Origin: Pseudomonas cavernae | GTDB taxonomy: Bacteria; Pseudomonadota; Gammaproteobacteria; Pseudomonadales; Pseudomonadaceae | Assembly: GCF_003595175.1 (NCBI RefSeq) | Contig: NZ_CP032419.1 | Location: forward strand, 1,054,001 to 1,118,000 | DNA: 64,000 nucleotides | Reading direction: 5' to 3' | Part shown: one piece after another, positions 23,607 through 32,584 of the stretch | How the letters are laid out: every line of letters begins with the position of its first letter | How positions within the stretch are numbered: position 1 is the stretch's first letter | The notes under the pieces: generated by a model | The model's database searches: none | What the model was told of the DNA's origin: nothing | Seen by the model: the letters and a program-made list of their open reading frames with translations, nothing else | Program-made: the position numbers and the translations under genes

Positions 23607-23716
23607 CATCGGGGTTGCATTCCACCAGCATCGGGGTTGGATTCCACCAGCATCGGGGTTGGATTCCATTTTAATCGGGGTTGCGTTCCACCGGCATCGG
23701 GGTTGCATTCGTTCCC
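23607..23716 (+). repeat. Five phased 22-bp iterons (candidate origin)
   Basis: Units begin at 23607, 23629, 23651, 23673 and 23695, each 22 bases with the core ATCGGGGTTGNNTTC. Unit 1 reads CATCGGGGTTGCATTCCACC. The third and fifth units diverge at their ends. Spacing is exact with no gaps, unlike CRISPR, and each unit is two helical turns, so all lie on one face of DNA. Confidence 0.92.
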
Positions 23717-23802
23717 TTGCACTGTAAGCCCCGGCTGGCGTGGGTTGTAGAGGTGATAAATGCTCTCTACCTTTCTTCTACCCTATATCTACCAATCAAG
23801 CC

Positions 23803-23811
23803 TGTGGATAA
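23803..23811 (-). promoter_or_regulatory. DnaA box
   Basis: TGTGGATAA, a perfect match to the DnaA consensus TTATCCACA on the minus strand. It lies ~90 bases after the iterons and after an AT-rich patch (gataaatgctctctacc ... ctatatctaccaat). Together with the TrfA-like gene this makes an iteron-type origin probable. Confidence 0.7.
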
Positions 23812-23862
23812 CTTTTTCTCCGAGCAGGTGGTCCTCCGGGTATTAGCTGCATTCGCTCATGG

Positions 23863-24576
23863 CTACAGGCGCGCGAACTCTAGCGAAGTGACCCAGGCGG
23901 GCTTAAGAGCAATCCGCGCTCTCTCTATCTCGATGATCTCTTGTCTCACGGCTTCAAATACCCCAAGTGCAGTAAGCCTACTCTTTGCTTCGGTCGTTTC
24001 TAAGTTTTTAAGGGTTTGTTCATATGCATTGTGGGCTCTTGAAAAACCATTTCCGTCCGAGAATCTTGAATAAGGATCTGTGATTGACAAAAACCTATAT
24101 ATTGAAAGTGACGAAAGCAGGGAGCTTTCTCCATGGACGAGGATTGTCATAAAAAATTTGTTTATTGCATTTTCTATAGAGTCTTTTTCTGAAATTTTGC
24201 ATGTATTTTTGATGTTTTCTGATAGATTTTGGGTGTCTCCCCATAGGGCAGTCCATAGTCCTTCTGGTCCACTCCAGTACTTATTTTCGATATTGCCAAA
24301 AATTTGGTCAAGCATTTTTAGTATCTGATCAGGATGGCGGCTGACATTGCCTTTGAAGTACTTGTAAAGCCGGTTGGAGTCAACTAAGTCTGGCCAGCTA
24401 AGATTTGAGGCATTCTCTTGAATCCATATACTGAATTGGTGAGGGTTTTTAGCTCTAACCTCAATTCTTAGTGTGTTCATGAGTGCGATTGTTCGCAGTT
24501 TTATTTGGATTTTTCTGTTTGTTGGTGCTGGCATATGGCGGGTCGTAATGCGTTGGTTGGTAGTCAATATATTCAT
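23863..24576 (-). CDS. Unknown protein of the integrative element
   Basis: Up to 237 residues; starts at 24576, 24534 or 24480 are possible and none has a good ribosome-binding site. GC is clearly lower than the chromosome. It is predicted mostly helical, with WSGPEGLWTALWGD and EAVRQEIIEIERARIALK segments. I recognise no family. Its position between the origin and cargo, and the phased TGACGT motifs in front of it, suggest a regulated accessory gene, but function is open. Confidence 0.6.
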   Translation of the reverse strand: MNILTTNQRITTRHMPAPTNRKIQIKLRTIALMNTLRIEVRAKNPHQFSIWIQENASNLSWPDLVDSNRLYKYFKGNVSRHPDQILKMLDQIFGNIENKYWSGPEGLWTALWGDTQNLSENIKNTCKISEKDSIENAINKFFMTILVHGESSLLSSLSIYRFLSITDPYSRFSDGNGFSRAHNAYEQTLKNLETTEAKSRLTALGVFEAVRQEIIEIERARIALKPAWVTSLEFARL

Positions 24577-24653
24577 CGGCTGTTGCGTTGGTCAACAGTG
24601 CTTTGCGTTGTGTTGCACGAAACGAATTTGATACGTGCCTAGTTGCAAGCAAG

Positions 24654-24691
24654 TGACGTGAGAGTGACGTATAAGTGCGCAGGGATGACGT
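24654..24691 (+). promoter_or_regulatory. Three helically spaced TGACGT motifs
   Basis: TGACGT at 24654, 24665 and 24686, spaced 11 and 21 bases (one and two helical turns). They sit between the divergent unknown gene and the antidote remnant. This looks like an operator for an element-encoded regulator; no regulator is assigned. Confidence 0.45.
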
Positions 24692-24856
24692 AAAAATGCA
24701 TGTTAATTGCAGGAGAATGACAAGGCCTCTTGCGATTGTCGTCTTAGAATTAAGGGCAGGATGTGTGAGGTAGGCCTACCGTCTACTTCACCACCTGCTT
24801 TATTCGCCTATGGCTCAACAGGATTTTCGCGGTGCGAAATATGGAGGGAGAAAACG

Positions 24857-25036
24857 TTGTCCAGTCAGAAGCTACGGCCGTTTGACGTGGTCGCCCACAT
24901 TGAGGATGAGGAGACTATTCGGGCCTACCTGCAGGCCGCTCTTGATGATCCTACGCCAGGGACTCTATGGCTTGCCCTGGACAACGTGGCTAAGGCGCGG
25001 GAGAGGATTTCGGCCAATAAACAGGTTCGCGATTAG
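24857..25036 (+). pseudogene. Truncated addiction-module antidote gene
   Basis: TTG 24857 behind GGAGGGAG gives 59 residues. FDVVAHIEDEETIRAYLQAALDD and the following NVAKARE match the N-terminal half of the HigA-like 'addiction module antidote' family (normally ~95-100 residues), given here by family memory. The C-terminal helix-turn-helix half (usually beginning GMSQLA...) is absent, replaced by RISANKQVRD and a stop. No RelE/ParE-type toxin gene is visible next to it. It is probably a decayed toxin-antitoxin locus. Confidence 0.6.
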
Positions 25037-25429
25037 CAAACCTATCTAGGCTACCTTTTGGCTCAGGCTACAGACCATGCTCAAGTTTGACTGCCCAAGT
25101 GGCTGCAGGGGGCAAAGCGTCCAATGACCTTGATTGAGGGCTTGGATTGCGTTCAGCACCGCTGGTGGGATTTCTGCTGGGTTACGCTGGCACTGCTTCT
25201 TTTTGTTGATGTTAGACAGTCATATGCGTAATTGCATTTACTTGGCCGCTTAGTTGCACTCGTGCTTACCACCACTTGCATCCGACTTGACCAGTAGAAG
25301 GTGGAGACGCGATGGGCAGAGATCGACCCATTGCGGACCTCGCACTGCTTGCGGCTATGTAGGTAGGCAGGGTTCTTGCCGGGCATTACAGTGTTAGTCG
25401 TTTTCTCAGCAAAAGGGATTTGCGACTGA
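25037..25429. other. 393-base gap without gene
   Basis: No plausible gene or repeat seen. The last ~60 bases must hold the promoter and the AAAAGGGAT ribosome-binding site of the GspC-like gene. Confidence 0.5.
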
Positions 25430-26029
25430 ATGAAGCGCGTAGCTATGCGACTGTGGTACTACCGCCTCACGCCGCTGCTGGCATTCGGCGCGGTCTGTTT
25501 GCTTATGATATTCAGCCTGGTTCACCAGCTTCAGCAATGGAGAGCGCTCCTGACTGAGCAACCTCAAACCGTCGCAACGTCGCCCGCTCCTAGCCGTGGT
25601 GCCGTTGACCTGGTGCAGCTCAGTGGACTGTTCGGGACTGCCGCCGCACCTAATGCTCCGCCCCGTAGTACCAGCTTGCCTTTGACGCTCATGGGAAGTT
25701 TTGTGAGTGCCCAAGGAGACCGCTCTACTGCACTGATCAAGGTGTCCGGCAAGCCATCGCAACGCGTTCTCGTGGGGCAAGAGGTGATGCCGGGGATCCG
25801 CCTTGAGAGCGTTCATCCCCAACATGCGGTCATTCTGCGTGAAGGCGTCACGGAGCTATTGCTCTTTCCCCGAGCGAAGGAAGCGCGTCTGAGTCTTCGT
25901 GGCGGAGATCAAGCCGCGTATCCGGCGTTCAGCACTGCACAGCTGGGCAAGCTACCCGCAGTGCAGATGGCTAAGCAGGCCCGGCGCAGATTCGAGCTCC
26001 TGCTGCAAGGTATGAACTCCGAGCAATAA
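25430..26029 (+). CDS. Orphan GspC/XcpP-like type II secretion protein
   Basis: 199 residues with the GspC plan: short cytoplasmic start, one membrane helix (about residues 13-31, LTPLLAFGAVCLLMIFSL), a proline/serine linker. Then comes the homology-region domain LSGLFG ... LPLTLMGSFVSAQGDRSTALI ... VLVGQEVMPGIRLESVHPQHAVILREG (about 64-145). The PDZ or coiled-coil end is missing, replaced by a ~50-residue polar tail. In T2SS, GspC links inner-membrane parts to the outer-membrane secretin and helps select cargo. No other gsp genes are near, so it would act with a chromosomal system. It is followed by secreted RHS genes. Confidence 0.78.
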   Translation: MKRVAMRLWYYRLTPLLAFGAVCLLMIFSLVHQLQQWRALLTEQPQTVATSPAPSRGAVDLVQLSGLFGTAAAPNAPPRSTSLPLTLMGSFVSAQGDRSTALIKVSGKPSQRVLVGQEVMPGIRLESVHPQHAVILREGVTELLLFPRAKEARLSLRGGDQAAYPAFSTAQLGKLPAVQMAKQARRRFELLLQGMNSEQ

Positions 26030-26147
26030 CGACTTGCCAGGTGTGTGGCGCGAAACATTTTGCGAGGTAGTTGGCATTCCCAGGTGGAAGGACTGCAAAT
26101 CGCTATCTAGCCTCTCAGCACACCACATCCACGGCAGGATATTGAAC

Positions 26148-27794
26148 ATGGACCGTTCCCCTCGCGGGCTATTGCTCGGTTTGGCATTCTTCGCTTGCAC
26201 ACTCACCCACCCTTCCAGCTTCGCCGCTTCCAACTGCACGACCGGCGGTGTGAGCTTCTTCGGTACTGAAGTCTATGCCGCTCCTCAAACGCCGAATGGT
26301 TTGGGCGAGTACCTGTACAACATCGCGGGTTTGCAATGCTCTGGAGGTGTTGTAATCAAGTGGACCGAGACCAGCGCTTGGTACACGCCCGATCAGATGC
26401 TCGATACCCTCAAGTCGAGCAATCCAAATCTGAAGCGCGCGTTCTCCAATACGTGCAAAACCCACGCAGTGTTGCTGCATGACAACTTCACCGGCTCGGT
26501 CGATGGAGTCGCAGCCAGCAGCTATGCGGTTGCCAAGCAAACGCACTTCGATGTGTTTGCAGGCCCCGTGTTCTATCCTCGCCCGGCTGAGCTGCTCTGC
26601 CCAGAGACCGCCGGCTTGGGGGCGCCTGATTTACCGGGTACCTGCCCCGTCCAGTCTGCCGAACCAGCGTTAGCCAGCCCCGGCGCACCCAGCCTCAGCA
26701 AAGCCGATCCGGTCAATGTGTCGAACGGCAACAGCTACCAAGTCGAGATGGACTACCCGGGCCAGCCGGGCTCGCAGATGAACTTCGCCCGGTACTACAA
26801 CAGCCGGACCGCGAACTGGACTCACACGTACTCGGCCAAGCTGAAGATTGCACCCACCAAGGTGATGCTGATCAACACCGATGGTCGCGAAAGCCTCTTC
26901 ACTCGCAGTGGCAGTGTGGTCACCGCCTCCCCGAAAGAACTGGGCGTGCTCGAGCAGACAGCTTCCGGCTGGCGTTACGACAACACCTACAACGAGCACC
27001 TGCACTTCAACACCTCCGGGCAGCTGACTCGTATCGACCGCGCCAATGGCTCTTACGAGACCCTGACCTACGGCACGAACAACATCGTGATCACCGACTC
27101 GCTCGCCCGCACCATGACGCTCACCTTCAATACGGCGAAGCGCCTGACCGGGTTGACGGCAGGCTCGCTCTCGGTGGCATACACCTACAGCACTGCTGGA
27201 CGGGTGACCACGGTAACCCGCACTCAGGGCGGGCAGAGCAAGTCCCGCACCTACCACTATGAAGACACGCGAGAAGGCGGCTGGCTCACCGGCATTACCG
27301 ATGAACGCAATATCCGCTATGTCACTTGGGCCTACGACGCTCAAGGGCGGGTGATCCGCAACGAGTTGAACGGCGTTCAGAACAAGTACCTGTTCGCCTA
27401 CAACGGCAACGGCTCGACAACGGTCACCAACCCCCTGAACAAGCAGGCTACCTATACCTTCCAGGCTGTTGCGGGTGCCCAGCGCATCACCTCGTTGGCG
27501 GGCGCTGCTTCGGCCAACTGCCCGAGCAGTAATTCCACGTTCACGTACAACACCCGCGGCTTGATCGCGACCCGTACGGACAACAAGGGCTACGTCACTA
27601 CCTATACCTACGACGCTCGTGGTTTGGAGAACTCACGGACCGAAGCATCTGGGACGCCGCAGGCCCGCACCATTACCACCGAATGGCATACGACTTTCTA
27701 TAAGCCAGTGACGATTACCGAGCCGGAACGTGTTCTGCACTTCGAATACGACACCCAAGGAAACGTGCTCAGCCAAACCATCACTGCGCTCTGA
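26148..27794 (+). CDS. Secreted RHS protein, N-terminal half
   Basis: 548 residues from ATG 26148 behind AGGAT. A Sec signal peptide (GLLLGLAFFACTLTHPSSFAA) is followed by a Cys-containing region, then an RHS start domain of the DUF6531 type (DPVNVSNGNSYQVEMDYPG, RYYNSR) at about 185-240. Many YD-type repeats follow (YDAQGRVIRNEL, YDARGLENSR, EYDTQGNVLSQ). The reading frame stops just after SQTITAL, in the middle of a repeat array rather than at a natural end. The array continues in the next gene. On its own this half lacks the conserved RHS closing motif and toxin tail. Confidence 0.88.
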   Translation: MDRSPRGLLLGLAFFACTLTHPSSFAASNCTTGGVSFFGTEVYAAPQTPNGLGEYLYNIAGLQCSGGVVIKWTETSAWYTPDQMLDTLKSSNPNLKRAFSNTCKTHAVLLHDNFTGSVDGVAASSYAVAKQTHFDVFAGPVFYPRPAELLCPETAGLGAPDLPGTCPVQSAEPALASPGAPSLSKADPVNVSNGNSYQVEMDYPGQPGSQMNFARYYNSRTANWTHTYSAKLKIAPTKVMLINTDGRESLFTRSGSVVTASPKELGVLEQTASGWRYDNTYNEHLHFNTSGQLTRIDRANGSYETLTYGTNNIVITDSLARTMTLTFNTAKRLTGLTAGSLSVAYTYSTAGRVTTVTRTQGGQSKSRTYHYEDTREGGWLTGITDERNIRYVTWAYDAQGRVIRNELNGVQNKYLFAYNGNGSTTVTNPLNKQATYTFQAVAGAQRITSLAGAASANCPSSNSTFTYNTRGLIATRTDNKGYVTTYTYDARGLENSRTEASGTPQARTITTEWHTTFYKPVTITEPERVLHFEYDTQGNVLSQTITAL

Positions 27795-27811
27795 TCAGAA
27801 GGAACTGAATC

Positions 27812-30622
27812 ATGAAGATCGTGCATCGCACTAACTTGCTCGGTGTGGCTCTGGCAGCAGCGTTGGGCCTTTCCACAGCCCAAGCCACAGACCGCAGTTG
27901 GAATTACACCTACAACAGCCTTGGCCTGGTCGAAACTGCCGATGGCCCGCGCACTGACGTCAACGACGTCACCACGTACGCGTATGACGCCCAGGGCCGC
28001 TTGACCCAGGTGACCAACGCGCTAGGCCACATCACTCAACTGTCGAGCTTCAACAGTTATGGCAGTCCGCAAACGGTGGTCGATGCAAACAACGTCACCT
28101 CCACGCTGACCTATACCCCACAGGGGTGGTTGGCTTCAGTCAGTTCCGGCGGCAGCACCACCAGTTTCGAGCATGACGCCATTGGCCAGATCACCAAGGT
28201 CACCCGCGGCGACGGCAGCTTCCTGCAGTACACGTGGAACGGTGCCCGTCGGTTGACCGCCATTACCAATAACTTGGGTGAGAAGATCGAGTACGACTAC
28301 GACCTTATGGGCAACCGTACGGCCCAACGGCTGAAGAATGCTTCCAGCACCCTCACTCAGCAGCAGACTTGGGCCTACGACGAACTCGGTCGCCTACTCC
28401 GATCGATTGGAGCGCAGAGTCAGACTCAACAGTTTGGCTACGACCTCAATGACAACCCCATTCTCAGCACCACGCCCAAGCTGCATAGCACCACCAGCAG
28501 CTATGACGCGCTCAATCGCCTGGTATCCAACACCGATCCCCTCAATGGGGTCACAGCCCTGGGCTATGACGGTCAGGACAACCTGACTCAGGTTACCGAC
28601 CCTCGCGGTGTGGTGACCCAGTATCAGTACGACGGCTTGGGCAACCTGACCCAACTGATCAGCCCGGACAGCGGAACCACCACCTACACACACGACGCCG
28701 CCGGCAATGTGATCAGTAGGACCGATGCTCGTGGGGTGGTCACAACCTACAGCTACGATGCGCTCAACCGTCTAACGGGTCGTCAGTACCCCGCGACTCC
28801 GGCGCTCAACGTGCAGTACCACTACGACATGACGGCTGGCGGCAACCACGGCGTTGGGCGCCTGACCGCCGTGCAGGACGCTAGCGGCGTGCTGGGTTAC
28901 CACTACGATGCCCGCGGTAATTTGGTGGAGCAGATCCGTTCGATGGATGTGGCGGGCAACCCTGCCTACGACAGCCTGGAATATGCCTATGACGGTGCAA
29001 ATCAACTGACCAGCATCGCTTATCCGGCGGGTTTTGCGGTGGAGTACCAGCGCAACAGCGCTGGCCAGGTCAGCGAAGTGGACATTGTTGTTAACGGCCA
29101 GACTCCCTCCGCCTTTGCCACCGGCATCAGCTATCTGCCGTTCGGTCCACTGAACGGCCTGACCTGGGCCAATGGTCTGACCCTCTCGCGGAGCTACGAC
29201 CAGGACTACCGGCTCACCCAGCAGAGCGTCGGCCCATGGCAAGCCACGTATGGTTACGACGCCAACAGCAACATCGAGAGTCTGCAAAGCGGGCTGTTCG
29301 GTGACCTACTGTACGGTTACGACGCGCTGGACCGGCTAACCAGCGAGGAGCACGCCACCGAGCGGAAAGGCTACGGCTACGACGCGGTTGGCAATCGGAC
29401 ATCCAAGACTGTCACCGTTCTAGACAACGGTGTGCCGCAGAGCAGCACCACCAGCACGTTGAGCTATGCCTCCACTAGCAATCGGCTGACTCAGATCGAT
29501 AGCCAGGCAGTGACCAGCGACGCAACGGGTAATCTCACTCAGGACCGCGCCAACCGCGAACTGGAGTACGACGCTCAAGGGCGTTTGGCCAAGGTCAAGA
29601 TCAGTGGCGGTGTCGTCGCCGAGTACCGCTACAACGCTCTCGGTCAGCGCACCCACAAAATCACCGGCTCGACGATTACCACCTTTCTCTACGGTCCGAA
29701 TGGACAACTGCTCGGCGAAACCAGTTACAGCACTGCAGGCGCCAAGCTCGGTAGCCAGTACTACTTGTGGCTGGATAGTCTGCCCATTGGGGGGCTGACC
29801 CTGACCTACGATGCCAATGGTGCCGTCACCGCTAGCACTGCTTTCTATCTGCACGCCGACCACCTCAATACCCCACGCCTGGCGACCAACCAGGCTGGCC
29901 AGGAAGTCTGGCGCTGGAAATCCGATGCTTTCGGAAATGATGCAACAACGGGCTCGCTGAGCATCAATCTCCGTTTCCCAGGGCAGTACTTCGACAGCGA
30001 AAGTGGGCTGTCTTACAACTACTTCCGCGATTACGACCCGCAGACCGGGCGCTATGTCGAGAGTGATCCGATTGGGTTGAATGGGGGGCTGAATACCTAT
30101 GGGTATGTGGAGGGGAATCCGTTTAAGTTTACTGACCAGTACGGTTTAGCCGCCGAAGGGGCTGTTGCTGGAGGAGTTCTTGGCGGGGCCACAGGAGCAT
30201 TGGTCTGCGGTGCGGCAGCAGGCGCGCTTTGCTCCCCAGCAGGTCCTGGCGCACTAGCTTGTGCCGCTCCGGCGGCAGCCGAATGTGGTGCGTGGGGTGC
30301 TGCGGGAGGTGCCGCAGCTGGCAGTCTGATTCAAGACACATACAACATGTGTCGAAACCTATTTAATGAATCATCTGATGATAACAGTGGTGCAGATACA
30401 GCTCCTGATGCACCGTACCCAGAGAACCCTGATAACTCTCGTGATAAATTCCGCCCTGTAAAAGGTACTGGAGCCAAGGTCAATTCTGATGATGGCTCTG
30501 TCTGGGAGCGTGACACATCTAGTCATGGAGGGGATCAATGGAAACGGTGGCCCGACAAAAAATCGTGGGAGAAAGGGAAAACACCAAATAGTGTTTGGCC
30601 GGACGGCAGAGTGAGAAAGTAA
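27812..30622 (+). CDS. Secreted RHS protein, C-terminal half with toxin-like tail
   Basis: 936 residues, ATG 27812 after AGAAGGA. It opens with its own signal peptide (LLGVALAAALGLSTAQA, cleavage before TDRSW), then resumes YD repeats as if continuing the upstream protein (YNSLGLVETADGPRTD, YAYDAQGRLTQ). The RHS core closes at RYYD-type DYDPQTGRYVESDPIGL (about residue 740-755) and NPFKFTDQYGL (to ~777). Then follow an Ala/Gly-rich hydrophobic linker (780-840) and a polar ~90-residue tail with SVWERDTSSHGGDQWKRW and PNSVWPDGRVRK. Such tails are the variable toxins of RHS proteins; an RNase-like activity is only a guess. Confidence 0.88.
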   Translation: MKIVHRTNLLGVALAAALGLSTAQATDRSWNYTYNSLGLVETADGPRTDVNDVTTYAYDAQGRLTQVTNALGHITQLSSFNSYGSPQTVVDANNVTSTLTYTPQGWLASVSSGGSTTSFEHDAIGQITKVTRGDGSFLQYTWNGARRLTAITNNLGEKIEYDYDLMGNRTAQRLKNASSTLTQQQTWAYDELGRLLRSIGAQSQTQQFGYDLNDNPILSTTPKLHSTTSSYDALNRLVSNTDPLNGVTALGYDGQDNLTQVTDPRGVVTQYQYDGLGNLTQLISPDSGTTTYTHDAAGNVISRTDARGVVTTYSYDALNRLTGRQYPATPALNVQYHYDMTAGGNHGVGRLTAVQDASGVLGYHYDARGNLVEQIRSMDVAGNPAYDSLEYAYDGANQLTSIAYPAGFAVEYQRNSAGQVSEVDIVVNGQTPSAFATGISYLPFGPLNGLTWANGLTLSRSYDQDYRLTQQSVGPWQATYGYDANSNIESLQSGLFGDLLYGYDALDRLTSEEHATERKGYGYDAVGNRTSKTVTVLDNGVPQSSTTSTLSYASTSNRLTQIDSQAVTSDATGNLTQDRANRELEYDAQGRLAKVKISGGVVAEYRYNALGQRTHKITGSTITTFLYGPNGQLLGETSYSTAGAKLGSQYYLWLDSLPIGGLTLTYDANGAVTASTAFYLHADHLNTPRLATNQAGQEVWRWKSDAFGNDATTGSLSINLRFPGQYFDSESGLSYNYFRDYDPQTGRYVESDPIGLNGGLNTYGYVEGNPFKFTDQYGLAAEGAVAGGVLGGATGALVCGAAAGALCSPAGPGALACAAPAAAECGAWGAAGGAAAGSLIQDTYNMCRNLFNESSDDNSGADTAPDAPYPENPDNSRDKFRPVKGTGAKVNSDDGSVWERDTSSHGGDQWKRWPDKKSWEKGKTPNSVWPDGRVRK

Positions 30623-30623
30623 T

Positions 30624-31025
30624 ATGCATAATACGACGCCATACTCCTTTGACATACTATTCAAGCGAGCTATCAAAGAGTGGCCAATTGAGGTTGATCT
30701 AAAGATCACTCCCCCTGGTCTTATTAGCACACCTCTTTATAGTGTCGAAGGTTTAGGAAAGCTAGCTGATGATTTGGGGGAGAGACATATAGGCTCCCAA
30801 GAGGAAGTGCTCATGCGCAACCTGCATGACGCTATATGCTCAGTTCTGCATCAAATAGCTCTCTTTTCAACGAGAGTCAGAGTTCAGGACTTAAGGCAGG
30901 AGACCGTCAAGTCAAAGCTCGGGGTTTCATTGAAAGAGGCGCTGAACAATCAAGATTTAGGCTGGGACGAGCAAGATCTGAAATTGATATCAGATTACTT
31001 AAGATTCGAAGGTGAAAGTCCGTAG
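30624..31025 (+). CDS. Candidate immunity protein
   Basis: 133 residues, starting one base after the RHS stop codon, in low-GC sequence like the toxin tail. No signal peptide is seen and no family is recognised. The position directly behind a variable RHS C-terminus is where the cognate immunity gene is expected, so the assignment rests on context alone. A GCGGGTC-acct-GACCCGC hairpin follows at about 31034-31051. Confidence 0.6.
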   Translation: MHNTTPYSFDILFKRAIKEWPIEVDLKITPPGLISTPLYSVEGLGKLADDLGERHIGSQEEVLMRNLHDAICSVLHQIALFSTRVRVQDLRQETVKSKLGVSLKEALNNQDLGWDEQDLKLISDYLRFEGESP

Positions 31026-31421
31026 CCTTGTAGAGCGGGTCACCTGACCCGCGTGTAACAGACCGCTACGGCTTACCTTCTAGCCGTAGCGCGCCATCCC
31101 AAATCCCCGATGTGTCCCTCCGGGCTCCAATTGTCTTACCTGCAGAGTGGCGGCGTCTCGCGCCCTGGCGTCGTGGAGTCTGCTCAATCCTGAAGACTCA
31201 CTCACGCTAGCCGTATCAACTTATGCAGCAGGGTGTTCAGGCTTTTTCGGTTTTAAGTATCACGTTCCGCCAGCAGGGTGTTCAGGTTGGGGCAGCGCCT
31301 ACACCTGTGGGGGCCGGAAGATTTAATACGGCCTGCTGGTTAGGGTTGATACCCTGTGCCGGAAAGAACTGAACGCCTTGCTGGTCATCGCCCCCTTGCG
31401 GTGAGCAAACCTTTCGCGCCA
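31026..31421. other. Gap with hairpin and short direct repeats
   Basis: No gene seen. It contains GCGGGTC/GACCCGC (possible terminator) and two copies of CAGCAGGGTGTTCAGG (about 31229 and 31271). The repeats could be recombinase arm sites or remnants of older sequence. Confidence 0.5.
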
Positions 31422-32534
31422 TTAAGTAAGTTTTTTTGCAAGGTCTTCGGTTCGGGGGTGGTAGTAGCGCATTAGCATTCGTGTGTCCTGGTGACCGGTA
31501 ATCTTGGTTAGCTCGTGCAGCGGGAAAATTTCGGCCAGGCGCGAGGTGGCTTCATGGCGTAGGTCATGGAAGCGCAGATCCATCAGAAACGGGTCGTCGC
31601 TGATGCGCTTGTCGATCTTATCCTGAGAGAGCTTCTTCTGTTTGAGGTGGAGGCTTAGCCCTATTGTGTATGTGCTACGTGCATCGGCGATAGCGTCCGC
31701 GAATGCCTTGGTGATTGAGTCCGGCCGGCTCTTAAAGCAGCGTCCATCGTCTCGTTCGGTGAGACTTTCCAGTATCTCCACTGCCTTGCTGGAAAGGGGC
31801 ACGCCACGGGCAGAGCCGTTCTTGGTTACGGGAAGTAGGGCGACCCGCTTGTCCAGGTTTACGTTGGTGCGAAGCAGGCCAGTTATTTCGCTACGGCGCA
31901 TCGCCGATTCCACGGCGAAGGCGACAATCTTTGGCAGCTCGGCCGAGCGAGAGTGGCGGCAGATCATTTCCAGCTCGTCCAGGTGCTCGCATACCAGCTT
32001 CCCGTCTTTGCGCGTCCACACATCTGCGCTGAGGATTCGCCGTTCGCGGGCATCATCCACGCTCGGTTGGCGGATCAGTTCGACGGGGTTGCTCAGTGAT
32101 TCCATGCGCCACTCTTTGCGGGCGATAGTGAATACGTGAGAGATCAGGGCCAGCTCGCGGCGCACGGTGGAGGGAGCCATGCCTTCTTCGAGGCGCATGT
32201 CACGGTAAGTGGCCATGTCGGAGCCACGAATGCTGGCAAGCGAGCGAAGTGCCAGTGGGTGGCGTTGCATGGCCTGGATGCGCGATAGCTCGGAGGCGCT
32301 GCTGCGCTTCTTGCTAGTCACCTCCTTGGCGTACAACTCCAGCGCGCTGGAGAAAGAGGTGGCCTCGGCTTCGTTGCGGCTGACGAATATGCCGGCATCC
32401 ATTTCGCGCTCGATCATGGTCGCCCAGGTTTTTGCCTCTGCCAGGGTATTGAATGTGCGGGTCTGTTGGGGCCACCCTTTACGTCTGATTTGGGCGTGCC
32501 ACTGGTAAGGGCCTTTCTTCCTGAACGTCGCCAT
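31422..32534 (-). CDS. Tyrosine recombinase / integrase
   Basis: 370 residues from ATG 32534 (MATFRKKG; an ATG 12 bases earlier is possible). An N-terminal arm-type DNA-binding segment (WHAQIRRKGWPQQTRTFNT) is followed by a SAM-like core-binding domain and the catalytic domain. Catalytic residues are Arg in SAMRRSEITGLLR, Lys in VTKNGSARGVPL, His-x-x-Arg in FHDLRHEATSRL, His in ITGHQDTRM and Tyr in LMRYYHPR. It begins ~50 bases from the MBL gene and ~100 from attR, the usual place for an integrase of an element using a gene start as target. Confidence 0.95.
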   Translation of the reverse strand: MATFRKKGPYQWHAQIRRKGWPQQTRTFNTLAEAKTWATMIEREMDAGIFVSRNEAEATSFSSALELYAKEVTSKKRSSASELSRIQAMQRHPLALRSLASIRGSDMATYRDMRLEEGMAPSTVRRELALISHVFTIARKEWRMESLSNPVELIRQPSVDDARERRILSADVWTRKDGKLVCEHLDELEMICRHSRSAELPKIVAFAVESAMRRSEITGLLRTNVNLDKRVALLPVTKNGSARGVPLSSKAVEILESLTERDDGRCFKSRPDSITKAFADAIADARSTYTIGLSLHLKQKKLSQDKIDKRISDDPFLMDLRFHDLRHEATSRLAEIFPLHELTKITGHQDTRMLMRYYHPRTEDLAKKLT

Positions 32535-32584
32535 CTTCAACCGCACTGTGCCAAAATTGTGCCATCAATCCTACAGGAACACCC

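Noticed and set aside
23607..23716. Direct repeats considered as a CRISPR array
   Set aside because: Units are 22 bases with no spacers and lie behind a TrfA-like gene; iterons explain them.
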